Positions 22,196 through 34,795 of a stretch of 64,000 nt of DNA are shown here, piece after piece. The notes under the pieces are model-generated. The model saw only the letters and a program-made list of their open reading frames with translations. It ran no database searches and had not been told where the DNA came from. Each line of letters opens with the position of its first letter. The stretch's first letter is position 1. The stretch covers positions 8,494,001 through 8,558,000 of the forward strand of contig OZ020269.1 of assembly GCA_963971225.1 (NCBI GenBank), given 5' to 3'. The stretch is from Melieria omissa. Its lineage: Eukaryota; Arthropoda; Insecta; Diptera; Ulidiidae. A program made the position numbers and the translations under genes.

Positions 22196-22690
22196 CCCCT
22201 TCGACCCCAAAGTTGCCTGAGAGCAACTTCACCTATTTGTTATCTTAAAGGAAAAGCTACGATTAATTTATGGGTTTAATTTAAGTAGGCACCAACAAAT
22301 AAATATTTTTAAAAGTGAATTCAAAGCAAATTACAAAAATTGTAGTGTTATCCCCAACAAATTTCCAATAATTTGCAGCGATATCAGGGAAAGTTTGTGT
22401 CCTATTTGAAGTCTACGAATTGGGTGCGTTTGATCAAAACCCTGTTTTTTTAATAATGGTTAAATGAAATCAAAAAGTGACAATTTTGTATTTTTCTATA
22501 AATATTTAATAAATTTTCTGTAACTAAAACATATTGATACAAAATTTATTTATACTTAAGCTAAAATTGTTCAACAGTAAACTAGCTCTAGAACTCTAAC
22601 GAAGAGGCGTGGCGACTTCAAATGTTGTGTGCTCACTTCTCAGGAAAGTATTTCAATTCAAAATTCGGGTAAAATTCGGGGTCGAAAGGG
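22196..22690. mobile_element. piggyBac-type MITE, 495 bp
   Basis: The ends CCCCTTCGACCCC and GGGGTCGAAAGGG are inverted repeats. The right flank is TTAA (22691-22694); the left flank is ATAA, read as a mutated TTAA. Non-coding. It differs in interior sequence from the similarly sized MITE at 8627-9122. Confidence 0.78.
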
Positions 22691-23289
22691 TTAAAAATGT
22701 CTACGTTTTACCTTAAAGAATAAAAAGCTACTGTTCATCCAGTTTATAAAAAGCTGGTTTCGAGAAAATCGCTTTGGAAGCTGTGCCTCCAAAATATCAA
22801 GAATTGAACCTTTTGATATTTTTTCCACCAACTAACCCACAAGATTTGGTTTTCTGACACTAAAGTGTTGCTAAGAGCAAGTAAACAAGATCCTTGAAAA
22901 TCCTTATTTCTTAACTTCACACACCATTGACATTGGAAACCGCAATTTATGGCAACTCTAAGTGGAGAACATATTTCAAACGCTTTTAGCACAAATATTC
23001 CTGCCACCAAATTCGGTTGGCAGCGCCTGCAACATTTGTTCGAGTGTAAATTTAGGCAAATATCTTCTCAGCAATTCATGCATTGCATCTTTATGGCGCT
23101 GCACTAAGTTCGACTTGCAGACACACACAAACAAGGCTACACTCCACCGAGCAGACAGCTGCAAGGCTGAAGGGGAGTGGTGGCCAAACCGAGCTCATTA
23201 GGCAAATAAAGTGTACTTGATGTGAACGAACCCACGCAGCCACATGTGTGCGTGCATCACTTGACCGCATTTGTTGCATGCGTGTACTT

Positions 23290-23327
<38 letters not shown>

Positions 23328-24675
23328 ACAATATGAAATTGAGAATTTTGTGGTATTTCCGGTCGATTGAATTGATTGACTCGCCTACGTTCGGCGACAG
23401 CCTCATTCACTTTGCCGGTTGCTTTGTGCAATGTTTGGCTGAGGAGGGAGAAAGCTTCGAGCGCCAACGAGAGATGCCATTTTCAATTATTGGAAATTCA
23501 TACGAAATGCGTTAATACATTAATTTTGCCCATAGCAAAGAGAAAATCTCGCCGCGTCAAAAGCGTAACGCCACAAAAGTTTACTGCATTTTCCGTTTGA
23601 ATTGTTTTCCGTTTAGAGTCGGCGGCGTGCACGAAATAGTCTGCAACACACCGGCGCACATAAAATAGCACAAAACCGACCGACAACTGGTGCACAACTC
23701 AAAGGAGATGTCTTGCGGCGGCCCGAGGCGGCAGCCAAGTTGGCCGAGTTGCTTTTGTTTGACGTTGGCTTTTGTTGTAGTTGATGTCTTTTATTTTGCA
23801 AAAAATGAAAATAAAAAAAAACAAGGCAGAATGACATTCATGACAGCCGCATGAGACCATCAACAACAACGAATACAGCAACAACATCAAGCAATGAGCG
23901 CTGCCAGCAGCCAAATGACAGGCGTGGCACTTGTTACGCGTCGCTTTACAACACTGCAAAGAGGTGCTCGACAGACCTGAACAGCGTGTGCGCCGTTTGT
24001 TGCACATTGCAGCGTTCCACTTGCAACAAATGACAACACTTGCGGCAATTTTAGATATTTATGTTAGGCCTTTTTTTGTTTTTTTTTATTTCTTACTTGT
24101 TGTTGCTATAACTAACAGGCTCTTCTGCGTTGAGTGGGCGTTGAAGAATTATGCAGAATTAAGCGAACAACTTGTGCGGTTACATTTGGGTAAGAAATCT
24201 GGCTTGAATGGTCTGTAATTGGTTTTCTTGATTGACACAACGGAACAAATTATGTGACGATGCAGCAATGAAGCTATCTGAGTTATTCTAAAGGGGGTTT
24301 ACAAATTGAAAAGTCTTCTTATTTTGAAATTTATTGGCATGCAAAATTTACTGTCTTGCTGGACCAGCCATGAGTTCTCAGGAATGTATGAGATAATGAG
24401 GCAAACAAAATTCTGAGGCAAAATTCAAATTGATTGGATATTCAGTAATATCTTGCAAAGGCAAGTATATAGTAAAAAATGCGCTTCGAATAGAACACAG
24501 CAAACGTTTTGAGGTTCTTGATGTGAAGATACGAACTGCAAATTTTGGGATCCTTTGTGAAACACGTATTTCGCCTTTACCCAACTGACGAATGGAACTA
24601 TTGAATGTTTGAGATTAGTTTTTTTTCTTCGAGTTCCGAACGATTTCGTTTCAGAACTACAGTGAAACCCGTTTA
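22691..24675. other. Gene-free stretch
   Basis: Holds a GT microsatellite (about 23297-23324) and CAA/CAG runs near 23860-23900. No frame here has recognisable domains or splice structure. Confidence 0.4.
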
Positions 24676-24687
24676 AGTGTGTCACTA

Positions 24688-25818
24688 TTATTATTATTGC
24701 TGGGGATAATGCACTGCGGCCTAGTAGATCTATTGTGCCCCCTTCTTGGACCTCAAAGACTAGCAGTGAGTCCTGTATCCAAGAGGAATTTTAGTATGTT
24801 TCCTAAACCTCTGGATACCCAGTCCACAGCCGGTATGAGATGATCCCCCAGGTGCTTCTTTCTCTTATGCATGAGTACAAGACATTCTCCTAGTAAGTAT
24901 ATGTATCGCAGCCTGCAAGCAGAACCTACAATACCCGTTTTCACGGATTCCTAGTTTAGTTAGATGATAGTTCAATCTACAATGCCCTGTAAGCATTCCC
25001 GTGATAATCCTAAGATTACTTTTTGATAAAGTCATACATTCCTCGAATCGTTTCCTATTATAGGATCCGATAACCAGCTTCGAATGCTCTAGACCTGGTT
25101 GATTTTCCCAGTATTGATTCCTTCTGGTTATCTCGTCCTTTCTCAGTAAGATGGAGGAGGCTCCTTTTCCCAACCCACAAAAAGGTTCCGAGCCGACGAA
25201 GGGTGTAGAAGCCCACCTTCTTGCCAGCTCGTCAGCCCGTTCGTTCCCTTCAATGCCGGTGTGGCCCGGCACCCAAAGTACCCAGACCTTGTTGTAACGG
25301 CCAAGTTCATTCAGCTTCTCAAGGCACTCCAATACCAGTTTCGAGGACACCTGATAGGATCTAAGGGCCTTGATAGCCGCTTGGCTGTCAGAAAGGATGG
25401 CAATCTTCCGGTTCCGGTAGTTCTTCACCAGATTGAAGTGAGCACACCTTTCAATGGCGTATATTTCCGCCTGGAAGATAGTGGTGTGCTTTCCCATCGG
25501 TTCCGAGTATCTTATCCTCGGCCCATATACTCCTATATCGGTGCCTTCCTCCGTTAAAGAGCCATCTGTGTACCAGGATGTCATGTGCTGGTCTATCGGA
25601 TATGTCTCCGATATACCTACCCATCTCTTTTTGTTACTAAGTTCAGTTTTGAACCGTTTGACAAAGCTGAACTTCGGTGAGATAGTGTAACTCGGTATAG
25701 CGATTTCGGAGTGCTGAAGCGTGAGAGTATCAATCCTCTTACGACTCAGGAATCCCTCTGCCCCGATATTAACATCAGTCATCCGTAGGAGAGCCCTCTT
25801 CGTGTGTGTGTGTGTCAC
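24688..25818 (-). mobile_element. 5'-truncated I-clade-like LINE, 3' end with TAA repeats
   Basis: Flanked by a 12-bp duplication AGTGTGTCACTA (24676-24687, 25819-25830). On the minus strand it starts inside ORF2 and ends in tandem TAA repeats, the tail type of I-factor-like non-LTR retrotransposons. It carries RNase H and a C-terminal zinc-knuckle region and is 1131 bp long, so most of the element was lost at insertion. Confidence 0.9.
24753..25815 (-). pseudogene. RNase H and zinc-knuckle region of an I-like LINE, frameshifted
   Basis: The main frame (25815-24865) contains the four RNase H motifs: YTDGSLTEEG (Asp), FQAEIYAIE (Glu), ILSDSQAAI (Asp) and GHTGIEGNERADELA (Asp). The knuckle HCRLNYHLTKLGI then CRFC follows. 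A frameshift near 24900 moves the reading to LGECLVLMHKRKKHLG and on to TASL at 24753. RNase H removes the RNA template during target-primed reverse transcription. The ATG of the long frame lies in flanking microsatellite, not in the element. Truncated and not autonomous. Confidence 0.85.
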
Positions 25819-25830
25819 AGTGTGTCACTA

Positions 25831-26199
25831 ATAAATGCAACTTTTTTGAGGTAAACAATTTGACTATTTATGGTAAATTTGACAATTTATGGTATTGAAG
25901 AAGGAAATGAAAAGGGGTTGGCATGAAAATATTATGAAAAAAGAATAAAATTTAAAATTGTATGACATGAAGAAAGTATGGAAAAAGAATACAATTTCTT
26001 TCCATTAGTTTTATTTAACACATATTCAAGTACGAAAAAATAATTTCAAACTTTATGATTAGTTATTTGAATGCAAAATTGTAGCAACAGAGCCGATCTT
26101 TGAAATCAATGATTTTTATTTTCTTTTAAATTTTTTCTTCGAACCAAAAACGATATAATTTTATAATCTGTAGACTATTACTTATACGACCGAATAAAG
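25831..26199. other. Gene-free AT-rich stretch
   Basis: No motifs beyond A/T-rich runs. Confidence 0.4.
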
Positions 26200-26420
26200 G
26201 GTTGTATGAGCTTTTTAAAGACATGGACGTAGCATAGCGAATCATCTCCCGTCTCCCGAATGGACTATAAAGCTCCGCCGAAAAAGGTCTTCGATAGTTC
26301 GGTAGTTGCAGGTGAAGCGTGAAGAGGGTGGAAAGATCAACTTGACGATGCCCTATCATCGCTTGGTGTGAAAAAATAAAGAAGACGCACAAAGAAGAGG
26401 CGCCTAGAAAGAAAAATTGT
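26200..26420 (+). pseudogene. RTE-like LINE C-terminal remnant
   Basis: Plus-strand translation from 26257 reads RMDYKAPPKKVFDSSV, then after a stop RGWKDQLDDALSSLGV. This is the conserved C-terminal tail of RTE-type reverse transcriptases (HVxRMDDxxxxKKVF, GRPxLRWxDQVxxDLxxLGV). Several stops are present. A decayed fragment with no activity. Confidence 0.65.
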
Positions 26421-28260
26421 GGTAGGCCGTAACACGGTTATGGGTCGTTATGGTTGGTCTTAATCCAATCGGTCCTAATCCATTTCGAACAGTAGCTGTC
26501 AGTTGTCTAACACACACTTGCTCATAGCTACGCAAAGATGCAAGATTGTCAAAGGGTTGCATGGTGAACTAAAACTGTAGGTACTTTATTTTCTCAGAAA
26601 CAGCACCAATTCGGCTGCCTCACTGTCCCAAGTAGACGTTCGACGGCAACGATTAATGAGGCAAAATAAAAATTCAAGCACTGCATGGCTTTGTGGCATT
26701 CGGCAATTTAATATCGAAATTAATTAAAATGTAAAATCAGCAATGCCAATGCAAACATTCCGACATGCGAATATGAAAAGCGTTCTGAATGGCTGTTGTT
26801 GTTGGCAGTGGTGGTGGTGTTGGTGATGGCCTGGACTTCACATATCACTGGGCGAATTCGATAATGTTTTAAATGAAGCCCAAATTAAGCCACAGACATG
26901 CACAATTGTCTGTGCACGACATCTGTGTGTGTGTGTGTGAGTGCGTACGCGTCATCAGGGAAGTGCTTGCGTGTTCGTTCGGTTTGAAATTGCGGCAACT
27001 TAACGTATCGAATATCTGCGAGAAAATGTCGGCGAAAAACATTGAGGAAAAGTCTCATAATTTTAATTTGAGCAAAATAATGAAAATTAATTAAAATATT
27101 ATGTTTGCTTGTGCGGCTGTGTCTGTGTGTGTGTGTGTAAAGTTGCGTATTGTTGTTGCTTGTGTAGTGGCTTTTGCCATTGTTGCGTATTTGCCAACGT
27201 CTGTTTTAACCAGTTGACTGCAGTGCAGCGCGAAAAGCGCCGCAGACGCGAAGGGATCGACAATTTATTGTCATAAGCTTTAATACACACACACACAGAC
27301 ACATACAACACATTACAGCACACCCACTACAATAATTCAATTAAAATGAAACACAAACAACAAATTGATCCCAATGCAACGCGACGGGGCAAAGGACGGT
27401 GACGTGGCGGCACTTGGAACGGTTGCTTTGCATGCCAATGCAAACAGTAAAACATTCACACACACATACAAACAAGCACACGCACACACATATAAACGTG
27501 CAAACATGCGTGTCGGTGCTTTCGTTGCTATTCGAGCATCGTATTCCGCTTTCATTGCCCCCTCGCCAAATGTTGCTTCCATTTTCGCGCGCTTTGCATT
27601 TGATTGCAGAGAACAACAACACCGCATGGCACCTACACACAATGAAATGTATGATGGGTGTGAGAAGGGAGTTGAGGGGGGCAGATTTTAACAAGGGAAG
27701 AGAGTTTGAAATACATGGGAGGTGAAATTGTTGTGTTTCAGTTGCAATACAACAGCAATTGGTGTATTTATTTGGCGGGGTGGAGAGCAGGCGACTCGTC
27801 GAGCTTGTGTATGTGTTTGTGTTAGTGTAAGTGTGTGCGTGTGCTGACTGTATGCCGTACATATGTGTGTTTTTCTGCAATGAAATAATTTACAACATTG
27901 TGATAAATTTTACTTAATTAACCGCACAACCCAAAATAAGCTCATTTGTCTGAATGGAGAGAGTGTGCGACAGAGACAGGTGATGGTGCGCATACATGCA
28001 TACAGACAGACATGTATGATATGTGTGTATGTGAACATAGGTATACATGTGAAGAAGGCAAAAAGCGCATTTGAATGGCAACAGCAGCAAAATATTTATG
28101 GCTTCTTGAAATTTTAAATATTTTACAGAACCGAACTTACGCTATGCAACAAATTAGAGGCAATGTTTTTTGTTCTCTTAGTTTCAGTTAAAATTTTGTT
28201 TAAAACTGTGGAATATTTAATTTAAGGAAAGCTGTATGTTGTGTTGCAAATTGATTCATA
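26421..28260. other. Gene-free stretch
   Basis: Contains GT at 26923-26939 and 27124-27138, CA at 27285-27298 and 27460-27500, and GTT/GTG runs near 26795-26825. The long minus-strand frame over 27341-27880 is low complexity and has no domain. Confidence 0.4.
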
Positions 28261-28400
28261 CAGGGTGACACAAAAGTCATCACCTTTGCTGCCAAAGGCA
28301 GAAAAATATTTCTGTCTTCTTGAAGTTTCAAACATTTTACAGAGCCCAAATTACACTATGCAACAAAATAGAAGCAACGTTTTTAGTTCTGCCAATAAGT
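28089..28400 (+). repeat. Diverged duplication of a roughly 110-bp segment straddling a MITE end
   Basis: Segment 28089-28197 (outside the MITE) resembles 28301-28400 (inside it): shared cttcttgaa, attttacagag/aacc, ctatgcaacaaa, agaggcaatg/agaagcaacg and ttagttct. The inner copy is missing from the related MITE at 59600-61045. Confidence 0.6.
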
Positions 28401-29575
28401 ACTTTTGTTGAAAATTTTCACCTGATCGACAGATGGTATAACTTTTGCAAATGGCGGCAACAAAATTTTGCTTTGACATTTATTGACTCATTCATTCAAT
28501 TATTTATTCATTTATTCATTCAATCATTCATTCATTCATTTATTCAATTAATCATTCATTTATGTATTCATTCATTCATTGATTTTTTCATTTATTAATT
28601 TATTAATCAATTGATTAATTCATTCATTCAATCATTCAATTATTCAATTATTCACTCATTCATTCATTGACTTTTTCACTCATTCATTATTAATTAATTC
28701 GTTATTCATTCATTCATTCACTCATTCATTAATTTAATCATTCATTTATTCATTCAATCATTCATTCATTCATTTATTCAATCAATCATTCATTTATTTC
28801 AATTATTCAATCATTCAGTCATTAATACATTCATTCATTCATTCATTTAGGCATTCATTCATTCATTCATTTATGCATTCATTCATTCATTGACTTATTC
28901 ATTCATTAATTTATTAATCAATTGATTAATTCATTCATTCATTCATTCAATTATTCAATTATTCATTCACTTATTCAATCATTGACTCTTTCACTCATTA
29001 ATTAATTAATTAATTAATTCGTTATTCATTCATTCATTCATTCACTCATTCACTCATTCATTTATTATTCATTCAATTATTCAACCATTCATTCATTTAC
29101 TAATTCAATTACTCAATCATTCATTCACACATTCATTCATTCACACATTCATTCATTCACTCAATTATTCAATAATTTATTCATTCAATCATCAATTCAT
29201 TCATTTGTTCAATCATTCAACCATTCATTCATTAATGCATTCTCTTATTCATTGATTCATTCATTTATGCATTCATTAATTCATTAATTCATTAGTTAAA
29301 TAATTAATTCATTCATTTTTTCATTCAATTATTCAATCATTCATTCATTCATTCATTGACTCATTCACTTATTCATCCATTCACTCATTTACTCATTCAT
29401 TTATTCATTCACTCATTCATTCATTTATTCATTAATTCATTTATTCATTTATTCATTCAATCATTCACTCATTCACTCATTCATTCATTCACTCATTCAT
29501 TCATTCATTCATTCATTTATTTATTTATTCATTAATTCATAAAGAACAATGGGTGACAACTCTTGCGCAACCCTG
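28261..29575. mobile_element. TA-flanked MITE with a 1-kb TTCA-type array as its core (copy 1)
   Basis: Begins CAGGGTGACACAAAAGT and ends CTTGCGCAACCCTG, imperfect inverted repeats, flanked by TA (28259-28260, 29576-29577). Unique DNA to 28487 includes TTTTGCAAATGGCGGCAA. The rest, 28488-29540, is a degenerate tetranucleotide array of TTCA with ATTT, ATTA and CTCA variants. The same end and pre-array sequences recur at 59600-61045, so this is a repeat family and not a lone microsatellite. Confidence 0.82.
28488..29540 (+). repeat. Degenerate (TTCA)n tetranucleotide array, about 1.05 kb
   Basis: Runs of ATTC/TTCA interrupted by ATTA, ATTT, CACT and GACT variants; less regular than the array at 59682-60987. 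Confidence 0.95.
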
Positions 29576-31878
29576 TATTTCAGGTCGCTAGACTTTCTGA
29601 CTTATGACTCTGGTCTAGAGACAGTTGAAACATTTCGAAGATATAATAAGAAAGAACAAGATGGAATATTAAAGTGATGTAACTGACAGCCTTTGTGATC
29701 CATATTGTGAAATCACAGAGTTTCAGCTGTCTAAATGTTACTTTTGTTTACAGTCAGTTAGTGTAAATGTCAGAGTTAGAAAGTTAATTTTAAAACTTCA
29801 GATTCTAAGACCCTGTAAATAAATGTTTTGCTTAGAAATACATTCATTTCTCTTTCTGGTTCTATGAGAAATTAAAGCTGCTCTGAGAATTAAAACGATG
29901 CCGTAAATCGTTTATTTTTTTTTGCTGAGAGAAAACGTTTCAAGTTGGTGGTTGTAGTTGGAATGTTCATTCACAACAAACAAACTAACTAACATCAAAT
30001 TTGATAAAATTCTTGTTACAATTTAGTTGGCATGGGTTTGAAAACTCTGCCACGCAACATTTCCATCCGAAACCACATTCGTTTAAGCAACACAACAACA
30101 ACAACATTGACGTTGATATTTGAGAAATGCTGGTTGTAAAAGCGAAATGTGCAGGAATCCAGCACAAAATTTCACTCCATCAATTATCAAGTAATGATGC
30201 CGAAAGCGACTCGAAGTGCCGCTTTTTTATCTCGCGTCTGCATAATTTTATCATTTTTCAGCATTTTTTCGAAAATTTTTCTCGGTTGCCATTCGAATGC
30301 AACACAGGCCCAAACGGCAAAATAAATATAGAAAAAAAATCTAGAATTGAGTGCGGGTGTGTGTGTATCAATCGGCAACAAATACCCAATCGTTCATTGC
30401 GCAGCAAGGTGGCGGTTCGACCCACTGTTAGTTGGCGTTTAGTGACGCTCCCTAGTCTCCCTCGACTGCAGTGTCAGTGAATTATGACCAAATAAAAATC
30501 ACGCTAATAAAATCATTTTTCAAATATTCACCACACCACTTTTGGACACTTTGCTATTCCGAACTTGCAATGGAGAAGGGGAACATTGAAAAAAATTACA
30601 GCGTCTACTTCAGTGGGTTTAAGTGGACGCAAAAATCACCTACAAATATATGTGAAATCTGTAGAAAGCGTTAAAGATTTTGTTTCTGCTACATTCAAAA
30701 TTTTGCAGTACCATTAAGTTTCTTTCACATGTGTTCAATTGTGATGGACAACATACAAAATGTTTCATTATCCACGCCTTGAGTTGCTTGAAAGTTGTCT
30801 CTCGCATTAATTGTTCCAGCGCCGTTGGTGTAGGGTATTCGAAACCAGCATCGAGGGACGTGTCAGCCGCTGGCTTGAAATTCACAGCAACTGAAAGGCG
30901 CTTAATGTATTCAATTCCTTGTGGGGCGTTGCGTGGGGATATGAAAAAATCAACAATCAAAATCGAAAAACTCCAAAACCCCAAAAACTATGTCGCGCTC
31001 GGTTTGTGTGTGTGTGTGTGTTTGTTTGTTTGTGCCTTAGGCGAAATGTTATCGAAAGTAGTCAATGCCGAAAAATTACATACAATTTGTCAACACTAAA
31101 CGAACTCACAACCGCCCAGCCGCCGGCTGTAGGTGGAACTGGGGTGAGAAAAAAAGATAAAACAAAAAATAAACCAAAAAATTGGAAAATCACCACAAAG
31201 TGCGTGTCATTTATTTAACGTCAGGGAAAGCGAGTTGGTGAGATAAAATGTTCGTTGAAAATAAAATGTTTTAAGTGAACTCTAATGAATGCGAAAATAA
31301 TTTATAAAAATGTTTTAGCGCTGTCAGAGAGCGTTTTAAAAGGAGAGTTCAAGTGGCATAGTTCGTGAGCGGGAAAAAAGAATAAACCAACAAAGATGAA
31401 ACAGGAAAGAGAACTATGAGATCTTCTCTGCTTTTCAAATAGGGGAAGTCTCCTGGGTAGAACTTTTTGATTGAAGTTGAAAGTTTTTCTTGGAGAAAGA
31501 ATCAGAGATTCTTCTTGTGGTTGGGATTGAGATTACATAGCTTTAAAAGAGCCATTTTCTTGTAAAATTAGCTAAGACCTGCACTTGAAATAAGAGCAAG
31601 AGAAGACTATGAGTCTCCTATGAGTGCCCGGAACTCTCTAGACATTGATGGATATCCTTAGGCTCTCCCACCTCCGAAAACTTGGATAACCTCAGTTCTG
31701 CTAACATCAGAGATTTGCTAGGGCTTATTAAAAAGATAAACTTTCGACTTGCAGTAAGACAGACCACACTCTTTCCTTATGGTATCACAATGCACTCATT
31801 TTGATTCCTAATTGTGTCTATCGGCAAGTGCCAGACAGCCACTTTAACCTAACCTATTTGTGCACTCTTCCTGCACTT
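29576..31878. other. Gene-free stretch
   Basis: No exon supported. GT at about 31005-31021; other open frames are short and without family features. Confidence 0.4.
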
Positions 31879-32115
31879 CTATCTACCGGCTTGATAGTCT
31901 CGCATAAAACTCTCAAGCCGACACACCTCGTCACGTGTTAGAGTCGCAGATGGAAACCACTTCTTAACACGTTGAACTCGGCGCGCAATTTGCTGTCCTT
32001 TCCATTCAGCCGACAGCCGGCGAGCGATATAATGTTGTAAGGTATCGCCAACAGATAAGGAATTCTTCTTCTTGTTTAGATAATAATAAATTTCATTAAA
32101 ACTATATTTGATCAC
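31879..32115 (-). other. Unassigned minus-strand reading frame, 78 codons
   Basis: Translation includes GDTLQHYIARRLSAEWKGQQ, RVQRVKKWFPSATL and RDEVCRLESFMRDYQAGR, with protein-like composition (balanced charged and hydrophobic residues). I do not recognise it. It lies on the same strand as the LINE remnant to its right and may be decayed element coding sequence. Confidence 0.25.
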
Positions 32116-32578
32116 ATTTCATTGAGACTATATTTTTTAACTTTAATGGACCAACGCCAGCCAAACGAAAATTCTAGTGACGGTCCTCAGGGACCGGCGC
32201 CGGCCACACGGAAAGTTCACTGCCGGTCCCCAAAGACCGAAGCCGGGCCCAACATGTTAAGGACTATTCTCTCCCTTACTTTTGTTTTTAACTTAATACA
32301 TGGTGCTATAGATTGTCCCTACTTACTGGGACGTATCAATTTTTCTATTCCGCAAAGATCCTTGGATGGATGGATGGATGTGGAGGGGAGCCGAGGAAAT
32401 AACCCAAGGGAGGTCATTACCTCAAGCACTCAGGCTCTATAGCCCATTGTACTTAAGGCTCAGGAAAAAGGTCGATAGAGGTGATGGGAATGGGAAAAGA
32501 AAAAGAGAAAGTGGGTGGAAAGGGAGTTATGAATTCTCCTGTGCATATTTCCTGGACTCATTAATGAATCTCAGGAGA
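32116..32578. other. Gene-free stretch, likely 3' part of the adjoining LINE
   Basis: Contains a GC-rich patch (32180-32250) with GGTCC/GGACC self-complementary pieces and a short GGAT run (32363-32380). The GGAT run may mark the 3' tail of the minus-strand LINE, but no target duplication was found. Confidence 0.35.
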
Positions 32579-34300
32579 TCACACAGATAAAGCTCCTGCT
32601 TTCCTGTTCGGGCTTTTCACAAAACATTTGGCAGTCTTATAGCTTCCCAAGCTAGACCAACGTTCTCTATGTAGGTTATATACATAGGAATTGATCCAGT
32701 CCAGGGTTCCTGCTAGACTGGTGTCGATTATTGGTTCTGGTCCCATGGGTGTGCACCCTGATCCACAGTTAGCCAGTTCATCGGCAGTTTCGTTACCTAG
32801 AACACCGCAGTGCCCCGGAACCCAGATAAGTGGGAGCTTATTACGTCTCGCGACTGATTTAAGCTTTATCTTACATTCTTGGACAATCTTAGAGGCCTGA
32901 GGAGGCGCGTTCTCCAGGGCCTTAAGTGCAGCTTGACTGTCACTACAGACTCCTATATGTTTCCCGCACCATTTCCTCCCGATTATCCATTCCGCTACCT
33001 TCAGAATGGCAAAGATTTCCGTCTGAAAGACGGTAGTTAGCCCGCCCAGTGAGTAGTAGCATCTTACAACTCCTTCGAGGTGCCATCCAACTCCAGTACC
33101 TTTAACGGTCTTGGATCTGCCAGTGAAGAAAATATACGTCAAATCCCCTAGCATGGCCTCTGGGTTGTCCCATTGGCCGCGCGTTGGGAACCTTACTTCA
33201 AAGTTTCTCCTAAAGGATACTTACGGGTATTAGGCAATCCTTAGGGGGCCCACAGCAACGGATATTGCACAGACAATCTCTTGAAGATTTCTCTATGACC
33301 CGAGCCCTTGTTGTCATGCCAGTATCCATAGGAATACAGCCGACATGTCGCTTTCATCGCCTCCTCTTGAACTTTTAGATCCAGGGGAAGCAGGTCAAGC
33401 ATGGCATTAAGGGCGTCACCCGAGACAGTGCTGATGGCACCCGTAATGCATATCCAACACTTCTTTGTAGTCTGCTCAGAGCCAAAGCTGTGGACTTAAC
33501 CATTGTTCGTATCCACCAGACTACCGATGCGTACGTAATTATGGGCCTGATGAGTGCGGTATATATCCAAAGGACCACCGCAGGCTTCATGCCCAGGTCT
33601 TGCTAAAAGCCGTCGAGGCACTGTTCGAAAACCTTCAGCGCACGGTCTGCCTTCGTCAAGACATGCGTCTTCCACATTAGTTTTCTATCTAGGATTACCC
33701 CTAGATATTTCACTTTCGCGGATAGGCTGAGGGTCACACCTTTCAGTACTGGCAGTTCGAGACCATCCAGCTTCCGCTTCCTAGTAAATAGGACCAGAGT
33801 CGTTTTACTGGGATTGATGAAAAGACCCTGTCCTGTGCACCAGTTATCAATCTAATCCAGTACTTTCTGCATTTTTTTGCAAATCATCCTGAGGGATCGT
33901 CCTGACACTAGTGCACAGACATCGTCCGCGTATGCTTGGACATGAATTCCGAGATCCTGCATCTCCCTTAGTAGAGAGTCGACCACGAAACACCACAGCA
34001 GTGGAGAGAGGACACCACTCTGGGGGCATCCTCGTCCGACCTCTGCCGTGACCGAATTGCTATCACTCTCACCAACGGTTAGCAATCTCTCGGAGAGCAT
34101 GGAGTGGATTCACCTTATCAAGGTCTCATTTACCCCATGCATTTTTGCTGCTGAGCATATCGAGGTTGCATTGTCAAAAGCCCCCTCAATATCCACAAAG
34201 ACGCCCAAAGTGTACTGGTCAGCTTCCAAAGCAAAGCAAAGATCCTTAAAAAAACATGTCACTTTCTCCTTGGAGAGGGTAAAAATTTTCCTGTCTAGGT
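32579..34300 (-). pseudogene. RNase H-bearing LINE remnant (reverse transcriptase plus RNase H), broken
   Basis: Minus-strand pieces in order: LGVFVDIEGAFDNA (RT motif), GRGCPQSGVLSPLLW, then the catalytic QAYADDVCALV at about 33930, the thumb region KYLGVILDRKLMW and YTALIRPIITYASVVWW, and finally RNase H with FQTEIFAIL, CSDSQAALKAL and WVPGHCGVLGNETADELA (32600-33000). The first RNase H Asp motif is degraded (IFFTGRSK). Several stops and frame changes split it, for example after QKVLD and in the segment to 33375. YADD and RNase H together place it in the I/LOA-like group. The 5' end, including the endonuclease, is missing. Confidence 0.82.
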
Positions 34301-34705
34301 GAAGTGTCTATGGAGAACTTGACGCCAAACAGATGACATGGCAAAGAGTGATAGATGTCAGTATAGCAACTTTATATTGTAGAAGAAACAACTGAGTTTA
34401 GTGTATAGAATCTTGTGACATCTAATCCAGAGCTTAAACTGCTTAAAGCAGTAAGCAAATATATTCTTGAACACTATCATATTTCAATTGGAAGGATTTT
34501 GAAATGATCATAATTTCCAGTCTTGTAATCAAATATGAAAAAGTCTTATAGTCACTAATATCGAAGAGTTTTCCACTGTGCTGCAAGTCGGTATAATGAA
34601 AACGTTAAATGATGTCTTTGCAGCATTACGAATCAATTTTAATTTCACACATATTTATCGTTTTTACCCCATTAACTCATTCGATGCGCTTTACTAGCGA
34701 CTGCT
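34301..34705. other. Gene-free stretch upstream of the secreted-protein gene
   Basis: Nothing recognisable apart from ordinary AT-rich DNA. Confidence 0.4.
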
Positions 34706-34712
34706 TATAAAT
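34706..34712 (+). promoter_or_regulatory. Possible TATA box
   Basis: TATAAAT, 90 bp upstream of the ATG at 34796. Initiation about 30 bp downstream would leave a leader of roughly 60 nt. Confidence 0.45.
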
Positions 34713-34795
34713 GTATGTGTCGATGCCACGGCGAGTTACAAGTTTTTTACTCAGCAAAACGCATCTGACATTCGAACTGTTACGATTTGATCGCA

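Noticed and set aside
27341..27880. 179-codon minus-strand frame
   Set aside because: Composed largely of CA/GT-derived Thr, His, Val and Cys codons.
28488..29540. Regular short-period array considered as a CRISPR-like or satellite locus
   Set aside because: The unit is a tetranucleotide without spacers, and it sits within inverted-repeat ends shared with another locus.
30400..30440. GGTTCGACCC read as a tRNA B-box
   Set aside because: No A-box or cloverleaf upstream.
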